NCBI GenBank assembly: GCA_026075535.2
Contig: AP026548.1
Location: forward strand, 2,666,001 to 2,730,000
Direction of reading: 5' to 3'
Source of the DNA: Tricholoma matsutake
Taxonomy: Eukaryota; Basidiomycota; Agaricomycetes; Agaricales; Tricholomataceae
DNA length: 64,000 nucleotides
This document shows, one piece after another, positions 56,298 through 64,000 of the stretch. A program made the position numbers and the translations under genes. Each line of letters begins with the position of its first letter. Position 1 is the stretch's first letter. The notes under the pieces were generated by a model. The model had not been told where the DNA came from and made no database searches. It was given only the letters and a program-made list of their open reading frames with translations.

Positions 56298-57367
56298 ATG
56301 TCTGTCAATACTCCTGTATTTCGGAAACGGGATAGTGAAGTTATAGATCTCTACAAGAACCTTCCTTTCGTCAAGGTAAATCATCTGAGCGACTCCCAAT
56401 CGTTCTTTCATATCTCACAAAAAATGGACAGAACAGTCGCATAAATATCAGTAGCACTGCTCCATTTATACCGACGTATGTTACATCCCGTCTTCAAACG
56501 TCAGACCCTGGAGGGATGTATGCAAGTCGCGTCCAAGGACGTCAGATTCTCCTCGAAAATCCGGCGCGAGAGAGCCGAGCCAAGAAAGAGCTGAAGGCCA
56601 AAAGGCTTAGACAGAAGGCTGAGAAAGAGAAGAAAAGGAAGGGAATCATTAGCAAACGAGAGGCGAAGGAGAGGGGAGTGTGGCGCCTCGACGAAACGCA
56701 AGCGAAGTGGGTGTTGAACTGGGAATAGTTACATGGAATTGTTGCTAATGCCGGAATAGGTTCGATCTTTTCGTGCCTTTGCACCATCTGTGGATGGGAT
56801 ACATGTCTGAACTTCTAGGACTTTCTCAGCAATCGTCTTCTGCGTTTCCTACGACTCAGATGATGCCACCTTCCGCGGGTATGCACCCAAAGCTCGTAAA
56901 AGCGGACTATCATGGATCTATAATGACTGGTATGTCCCACCAATGATGCGTAAGTTGTTTATTAGTCTGATTCGCGGGTGAATAGTGCGTCAGAGTAAGA
57001 ACCCATGTCTCGTTGGTTTATCTGGCATCGTCATCCATGAAACCGAAAACGCTTTCAGGATAATCACGCCCAAAGACCAAGTCAAACGTATGTTGTTGTC
57101 TGATCCATCGATCTGGTTATTTGACACCTATCAACAGTCGTTCCAAAAGAAAATTCGATATTCGCATTTGCCGTCCCCTTGTACTCCACTCTCCCTGCTT
57201 CGTACAGGCCGACCGAGCCTTTACCCATCCCGGATCTAGATAATACGAAAGCTACCGTCTTGCAAGTTCCGCATATGGAGTTTGAACTTTACGGAAATCA
57301 GTTTCGGTTCCGCGCAGCCGACCGTGCAGGAAGAAAATTCAAGCATAAGGAAACCGCTGAACTATGA
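56298..57367 (+). CDS. POP4: RNase P/MRP protein subunit Pop4 (Rpp29), one frameshift
   Basis: Exons 56298-56706, 56760-56929, 56986-57087 and 57138-57367; introns of 53, 56 and 50 bp, all GT..AG. The protein begins MSVNTPVFRKRDSEVIDLYK. It has a basic helical stretch (KKELKAKRLRQKAEKEKKRKG), then the UPF0086/Sm-like barrel: FDLFVPLHHLWMGYMSELLG, LVKADYHGSIMT, NPCLVGLSGIVIHETENAF, FELYGNQFRFRAADRAGRKF. Pop4 binds the RNA of RNase P and RNase MRP in tRNA 5' processing and rRNA maturation. One base is missing near 56440-56446: GTCGCATAAATATCAG gives a stop in frame 1, while the next frame continues ISSTAPFIPTYV. Adding one base would give 303 residues. Either a true lesion, or an assembly or sequencing slip, since POP4 is essential in yeast. 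Confidence 0.88.
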
Positions 57368-58717
57368 ATCCGGCAGGACTGTTTCAAACTGGGTTGATGT
57401 CTATGGCGCCAGTGTGGTATGTGGTATTTTTGAAACCTTTTTCGGTTCTCTCCTTTCTTGTAACTTGCGAATGTTACTTTTGTGATGCCGATAAGTAATA
57501 CTGATTGGAATTGCAGATATTCACAGCGAAGCTACGGACAGTTTGCATTCTCATGGAAATCCTCTAGGTTGACGCGTCGTCATTCGAATTATGACGGGGA
57601 GCTAGCAAATGGCTTTTCTTACGAAGCTCATGAATTATGACTCGATGTAACTCTGCACTGTCTTCTGGGTAGTAAAGATAGCTGCACAGGTGCGACTTAG
57701 CTGATGTTTTAGGTTTGGAAGATGTGAATATCGATGGACATTAGGAACGTTCAAAGCTGGGCGCAGCTTGCAGACGCAGCTCGCAGCACGCATAGGCATC
57801 AGCTTATATAACATAGATTTCAGAGTCCACGCTGTGACCATTTTGTGACAAATGCGTTCGATGCGTTCGACGCGTAGAAAAAACGTCCCAAGTTGCCATA
57901 GATAGTAGGAAGGAGTCTATGAGGTCTTTCCTCAGCGGTTTCAAGGGCATGAGGGAGCCCAACTTTATCACAGATTAGATATTTGACATTCGCTCTAAGC
58001 GGATTCCTAAATCTATGTTATATAAGATAGGGCTCATTCACTCTCGATTACATCACATGACCAAAGAGTGACAATTCGTGACATTTTCACCAATTTTCTA
58101 ATTCAAGCTTCTAAAATCATTTTGGGACAAAATGACTTCCCAACCGCCCCCTGAAATTCCTTTCTGAAGAGGGTCTCGGTTCCCGATCATCAAATTTTGT
58201 CCTGTATCTAGAGTAATAGCATTTCGAGTAATGATCGGCAAACCCAATATGGGCGCATCGCGTATAAAAAAATATCGTGCTCAGGAGTCTATGGGAAGGC
58301 ACAGCAAGCAGAATCTCAATCTCGATGCTATGCACAACATAAAAGGCAACAATTAGTTATTTTCAATCCTATGCGCATTAATAGCTGAAACTTTGCAGCG
58401 CATTTGGGATGATTACAAAGCGGTCACAGCAGCATCACAGAACCCGTGATGTAGTTGAGAGTGAATGAGCCCTATCTTAAGCTGATGCCTATGCGTGCTG
58501 CGAGCTGCGTCCAGCTTTGATGGAACGTTCCTATTATTCGGTTGGAACTGCGCAGTTATCACGTTCCGTGACTCGTTTTTCGTTAGAGTTCCGCTTAAGC
58601 GCCGCATGAAAGCTTACATATAATCACGCAGGCATCACAGCTTAAGCATGTAACTTAACCTGTATCCTTCCCTCTTCAGCCGCAAGCCACCTTTGACCAA
58701 ACTTCGACAAAACTATC
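57368..58717. other. intergenic between POP4 and Argonaute, with foldback repeats
   Basis: 57740-57823 (TTAGGAACGTTCAAAGC...) is inverted with 58477-58541 (...GCTTTGATGGAACGTTCC). Its inner end is inverted with 58008-58025, and 58026-58062 is inverted with 58438-58477. The whole 57740-58541 behaves as a composite inverted-repeat unit. No gene recognised. The Argonaute promoter must lie in the last few hundred bases. Confidence 0.55.
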
Positions 58718-61700
58718 ATGAATCCTCGAGGAAATCCTGGACAAAGAGGCGGCGGAGGACGAGGTAATGACAGAGGTTTTGGTGGGCGGGGCGGTGGTGG
58801 ACCGCCTAGAAGAGGTGGTGGTGAATTCCAAGGCGGAGGGCGAGGCCGTGGTGGACCTCCTGGCCGTGGTCGAGGAGGCCCTGTGATTTTTGCCGAGGGT
58901 ACTCGTGCAGACATTCCACCTCGACTGTCTGATCATAGCCATACCGAACTCATTGAATCTTTCAAATCGCTCACAGTCTCTCCAGAACGCCCTGTACGAC
59001 CTGGGTACGGAACATTGGGAACTCCCATCACCCTTCGAGCAAATTTCTTTCCCTTTACTAAGCTCCCAAAGGCTATCTATGACTATGTCGTTGAGATCAG
59101 CCCGAAGACAGATATCAACCGACTTAAAATACGGATTTTTGAACTATTGGAGCGCAGTCCTATGTGTGCTCCTCATTTACCCTACATCGCCCACGACCAC
59201 AGCCAGAGATTAGTTTCGGCGCGTCAATTACCTCAACCCCTGGATATATCTATTCCATTCTACGACGATCACGAGGATGGACCACGTCCTGGGGCCAAGG
59301 TATACATCGTTTCCATCAAGTTTGAGCGTAAGCTTGACATGAGTAGCTTGACCCAGTATGTCCTTGAAATCTCGTTGCGTATGACTTCACCTAACAAATC
59401 GCAAGGCATTTGGATGGCAATGCCAACGCTCGTAGCTATGATACTCTTCCCTCTTTGTCTGCTCTGAATTTGATCATTCAACAACATGCCATTCGGACTG
59501 GCGTACGAGTAGGAAAGAACAGGTACTTCTTCCCATTGTCAGCTCAAAAGATCTCGTTGGGGCCTAGAGTGGAGGCTTGGCAAGGTTTCTTTGCCTCTGT
59601 TCGTCCAACGTACAAACAACTGATGGTTAACGTGTAACTGTCCTCTCTCTTATGTTCCGATCTTGCGGTGATCATTTGTGTCAGGAATGTATGCATGACA
59701 GCATTTGTCGAGCCTTGCAATCTCGCAGATGCGCTGCGTGATTTCCATCGACATTCAGGAGCAATGCCAACGTTGCCCAACTCGATGAAGAAAATCAAGA
59801 TTAGAACGCAACATCTGGGCTACAAGAAAGCGATCTACAGAGTTGGAACGACGTCTGCTCGGAACACAAAGTTCCAGTGCGACGAGCTTGGTGGAATAGT
59901 GACAGTCGAGCAGTACTTCTCAAAGAGTACGTCATCGAAGATTTATCCAGAATAATAGTTCATAACTCTATACTTTTAGAATACAATAGAAAGCTCAAGT
60001 ATCCTACGGACATGCCGGTCGTCGATGTTGGAAGTGCGAAGAGGACTGTCTGGGTCCCTGCGGAGCTATGCGACATCATCGCTGGGCAGCCACTTGGGAA
60101 ACTGAGTGACAAAGAAACAGCACAAATGATCCGATATGCTTGTAACCCCCCTAGGGTCAACGCCGAAACCATCGTCAACCAAGGTTTCCCTATTCTTGGC
60201 TTGAACCCTCCTGTGTCTCCGATCAACGGCTTTGGCATATCTATCGACCCCGAAATGGCCGTAATCCCAGCCCGCGAGCTTCCTGCACCCCGTCTGACGT
60301 ACAAGGTCGGAAGAGCCAATGTGACCAACGGGAGCTGGAATATCTTGAATGTCAAGTTCCATCGGGGAGCTGTCGTGAACAACTGGTGGCTTCTCGTCGT
60401 GCGAGATGGCTTTGGTAAGCTTGAAGGCCCTCAGGATCCAAGGCTGGGGGCACTCGTCGAGGGCTTCGGTGCAAAATGTAAGAACAGTGGCATGATCATG
60501 CCAGAGGGACGCCCTCGGTTGTTGACAGCTACGTTGGCTTCTGCTCATACTGATCCCACGAGGGCCAAAGCAGTCGACGACATACGATCGATCCTAAAGG
60601 ACGGATTGCAGAAAAGTCAGAAGCCGAGTTTTGTCCTTGTCCTATTGGAAAACCGCGACAACTTCATTTACCCCGGTCTCAAGGTGATTCATATGCATCT
60701 CGTAACGAACGACATTTAACAGCTTAGCTTTGGTTAGCGTATTGGCGATGTCGAGCTCGGTGTACCGACGGTGTGCATGCAGCTGGAAAAGGCGCTCAAT
60801 GAAAGGGGGCAGGATCAATATTTCTCTAATGTCGCGCTGAAGGTCAATACCAAGCTTGGGGGCATGAATCATCTGGTAAGTCTCATTTGGAAGTGATCAG
60901 ATGTAGTGGACTCATAGCCTGATGATTGTAGTTGGAAGATCAAGCCATGAGATGGCTCACTAAGAGGAAGACAATGATGGTTGGGATTGATGTGACCCAT
61001 CCAGGACCTGGTAGCAGGGAGGGAACTCCTTCGATTGCTGCCGTAGTGGCAAGCGTGGACGACTCGTTCGTTCAATTCCCCGCGAGCATGAGGATTCAGC
61101 AGAGCAAGAAAGAGGTGACTATAACTGTATTTTACGCCTTCAATCGACGGACTGATATTCCATAAGATGCTCGACGAACTTAGGGATATGTTGATTGAAC
61201 GTTTGCTGGTGTACGAGAAGAAGAACAAGGTTCTGCCTGAACGGATCCTCGTGTACCGAGATGGAGTATCCGAGGTACGCTGAGCTGATGGCGTTGTGTC
61301 GGATGTTAGTATGCCAACGATATCCTTCTATCATTTAGGGCCAGTTTGATCAGGTCGTGCAAGAAGAACTGGCCCAGATATTAGAGGCATTCAAGAAGCT
61401 TGGGACGGAAGGACGGCGAGTCAAATATCGTCCTCAGCTTTCAATCATCATTTGCGGGTGAGTGGTTGAATATATTCGGCGAAGCGTCTGATCTTAGTAT
61501 CATTCACGCCGTAGAAAACGTCACCACGCACGGTATGTACACAAGGGATCAGCGTCATAATAGCACTTAGGCTAATGATGTACCCAGGTTCTTCCCCGTC
61601 AACGGTCCACAAGCGGACAGGAATGGCAACACGCGTCCTGGCACCGTCGTTGACAAAGGGGTTACAGCCGTGTATGTTTCTTCCAACTGGTTCTTGCTCG

Positions 61701-62152
61701 CAGGTACCTGATATCCAATGCACAGCTTCGACTTCGACTTCTATCTTCAGGCGCACGCAGGTCTCCAAGGACATGTGAAATCGACCCACTATACCGTCGT
61801 GTACGACGAGAACCAACTTACCGCGGACGAGCTCCAGCAGGGCACGCACAATGCTAGTCACTTGTATGCACGCGCGACGAAGGCAGTCAGCCTAATTCCT
61901 GCTGCGTACTATGCGGATCTGGCGTGCGAGAGGGGACGGTGCTATTTGAATGATTTCTTAGTGGATGATAGGAGTTCAGTTGGTGGTAGGAGCGGAATGG
62001 CTGATAAAGATGCAGAGAAGGCTCGCGTGTTCAATGCCGCGAAGGATGCGTGGGGCCAAGGGGTGAGTCGTTTTTATTTCTGCGTGGCGATTGATTTGCT
62101 GATTATGTTCCAGCTTCATCCCGCTATGAGGGACACAATGTTCTATATCTGA
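58718..62152 (+). CDS. Argonaute (QDE-2-like), complete, 12 exons
   Basis: 945 residues. Exons: 58718-59355, 59406-59633, 59685-59926, 59980-60683, 60738-60875, 60932-61114, 61167-61274, 61339-61457, 61515-61532, 61588-61671, 61726-62062, 62114-62152. It has a Gly/Arg-rich leader (about 1-55), ArgoN (GPVIFAEGTRADIPPRL, TLGTPITLRANFF), a linker with ISLGPRVEAWQGFFASVRP and PAZ (about 290-400). The next linker has LSDKETAQMIRYACNPP. MID contains WNILNVKFHRGAVVNNWW, and PIWI starts at about 630. The slicer tetrad is intact: D670 (GIDVTHP), E711 (QQSKKE), D743 (YRDGVSEGQ), H866 (ASHLYARAT). It ends in the conserved FYI-type C-terminus (MFYI). It binds small RNAs for gene silencing. Every intron is GT..AG and frame-preserving, so this looks functional. 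Confidence 0.95.
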
Positions 62153-62512
62153 AGATATGACACTAGGTGAATGATCTATGCGTTTCAACTTGAGTGTATA
62201 CAACCTATGTTAGAATGACGATTTTGTTCGGTTTGATACAACCATGGTGTGAGCTTAGTCTGACCTAATATATCAGATGATAAGTCGATCTGATTCAGTG
62301 TGAGTTGTTGTATCTCGTCGAGTGTTCGGCATAATACCAGCAGTAATAGGCTATAGCGACTATGGACTCCGGGCCAAGTCGCGACGCGTGTACTCAGGTG
62401 TACTCCGACATACACTGGCAGGTCGTTATTAGCTCGACAAATACATGCCATTAGCAGTAATCTCATTAGTTACAGCCTGATGAGCAGCGAGCACAATAGA
62501 ACTGAGAGAGTA
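62153..62512. other. intergenic, no gene recognised
   Basis: 3' flanks of two convergent loci. Confidence 0.4.
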
Positions 62513-63310
62513 TCAAGAGTTTTTCTGAATGATCTCCGGGGGAATGAGCAATGAAGCCGGGGGTAGAGCATTAGCCACCCTAGCAAGCTTCTCCAGCGCT
62601 TCTTTTGTACCAAGTCGCACACCTGGGTCGGCATGGGTCATCTCTTTCAGAACCCCATCAATCCCAGAGATGTTTGCCTACAAAACAGTCAGAAAGAAAG
62701 GAGTAAGAAGATGAATTTGCATACACGGAAGTCCACAAAGCTGATGCCCAACTGCCAGACATCTCAGATGTCTTGAAAGGACTGGAAGGTTTGCCAGTTG
62801 TCATCTCAGGTGCAGGAGGGCGGGAATACATCTCAGGTCGGGAAAACGAGCCACCCAATGCAGACACACTCCACAGGAGGGCAGTCGGATGGGAACTCTA
62901 TAGCAACTTCAAAGCCAATCAGATATACTCGAGGGGTCAGGATTGTCATGCTACGCATAGACTCGGGACGCCATTGGATGAGAGAATTGTCATGAAATGC
63001 ATCCTAACCCTCAAATGAACATAAGCCGAGGATGGTGGAAAAGCCACTGGTAGGTACATACACGATGAGCAAATCATGGATGAACGCAAGACCTTTGCAA
63101 TGTGTTCATGAGCGATGTCTGGTCCATATGGCTTGTTCCAGAAGAAAGTGAGCAGATACAGTGCTGTGGAGATATCGAAAGGACGAACAACGTAGTTAGA
63201 TCGTGCACAGTTCCCGCAGGGTCTCTTGATACCTCTGACAGGACTCATAGGAGTGGCATATCCAAAACCACCAGTGGATCGGATGCAAACGCGGCGTTTG
63301 TCCACACGCC
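62513..63310 (-). pseudogene. kinase-like (agaricomycete) C-lobe relic
   Basis: Minus-strand pieces: YGPDIAHEHIAKGLAFIHD (with a frame change, about 63135-63070), SMTILTPRVYLIGFEVAIEF (about 62960-62900), TTGKPSSPFKT then DVWQLGISFVDFR (62800-62715). After an intron (GTATGC...TTGTAG) come ANISGIDGVLKEMTHADPGVR and EALEKLARVANALPPASLL, with a stop at 62513-62515. The order and motifs (DVWQLG of subdomain IX, MTHxDPxxRP of subdomain XI) match the kinase-like proteins expanded in mushroom genomes. The catalytic HRD/DFG parts are not intact and frames shift at least twice. Confidence 0.6.
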
Positions 63311-64000
63311 ACTGGATCTATACGCTTTTATTGCATTGGCGTCGTCTTCCTCGACTGTCAACGGGCTTATCGAGATGATGAGGTCCGACAGTGACCGGTG
63401 GCAACAGGAAGTGGATCGAAGGGGTTTGAATGCAGGAGGCCGTTCGCTCAATCTGCGCATGTTGTCACGATTGCTCCTGATCTTTTCTCTTGAGATAGTT
63501 CCTTCTCTCCAGCTTCACCAATCCAGAGTATGAGCTACTTCCTCTACACCCAGAACATTTCCTGCCTTGTGGCTGTGTGCTCCCCATCCGACATGACCCC
63601 TGCTACCGCAACTTACAAGAATTATGTCGCATCAAGCGACCGACGCCTCCGCGAGTCGACCAACCCTGATAGTGCTCGCTGACCTTCCGTCATGGCTTTC
63701 AGAATCGCGACGAAACCGAGGATGTGAGCATTTTCCTCGTCACCATCAATGCCGAAATAAAATTTAGGTGTTTACATAAATGGTTCAACAGAAGCCTCCT
63801 ATGACTGCCTTCCGTATGGCACTTATACCCCGCGTCATAGAGCTCGCTGGTCTCCTCTACTGGGTGCCTGTGCCAACGAAGGGCTCGAAGGGGGACGCGA
63901 CACTAGCTGAGAGGACGCTCCTGAAACAAAAAAAGTGCAGAAAGTGCTGGAAGATATTCCGAACCGCAGTAGACTGAGAAGACATCTAGTGAGGAGAGCG
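63311..64000. other. right edge, no supported gene
   Basis: Open frames at 63102-63533 (+) and 63780-63977 (+) have no recognisable motif. The first overlaps the kinase-like relic antisense. Confidence 0.3.

Overview
The window looks like nuclear DNA of a mushroom-forming basidiomycete (Agaricomycetes). Supporting signs are spliceosomal introns of about 48-75 bp with GT..AG ends, typical agaricomycete host genes (QDE-2-like Argonaute, Dpb4/POLE3 histone-fold protein, RNase P subunit Pop4, EMC1, an HMG-box regulator, a sesquiterpene-synthase-like gene, a DUF6534-type membrane protein, an alpha/beta-hydrolase NLR) and a mixed transposon load (Ty3/gypsy chromoviruses, Ty1/copia, Plavaka-like, pogo-like and hAT). 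All gene models come from reading the sequence only.

Layout. 1-2.8 kb: 5' part of a decayed gypsy element (minus), cut by the window edge. 3.2-4.8 kb: a lone LTR and a hAT transposase relic. 5.6-9.1 kb: a damaged fungal NLR (hydrolase, NB-ARC and near-identical 120-bp TPR units, minus). 10.3-15.4 kb: a graveyard of decayed host genes, with a POP4 relic (-), an Argonaute relic (+) and an EMC1 relic (-), the last two abutting at about 13.03 kb. 15.9-29.4 kb: gene-bearing, CpG-rich DNA with DPB4, a DUF6534-type gene, two tightly spaced minus-strand genes, an HMG-box gene and a terpene-synthase-like gene, interrupted by one arm of a 1.5-kb segmental duplication. 31-53.6 kb: a transposon block in which a Plavaka relic is broken by gypsy A, gypsy A by gypsy B, a pogo-like element carries two hAT MITEs, and a 1.7-kb hAT-type element and a nearly complete copia element follow. 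53.8-56.2 kb: a foldback element and the inverted second arm of the segmental duplication. 56.3-62.2 kb: the better-preserved POP4 and the complete Argonaute. 62.5-63.3 kb: a kinase-like relic.

Three themes connect the parts. First, the POP4-Argonaute neighbourhood occurs twice, once largely intact (56.3-62.2 kb) and once as relics (10.3-13.0 kb). Second, the in-frame stops I examined in transposon coding frames and in the NLR repeats are TGA, mostly where family context expects Arg; one TPR unit shows CGA to TGA directly against its sister units. This fits CpG to TpG decay of methylated repeats. Third, transposons have been captured in the act: target-site duplications are legible for four elements (copia, two MITEs, one larger hAT) and a TA duplication plus perfect terminal repeats for the pogo element.
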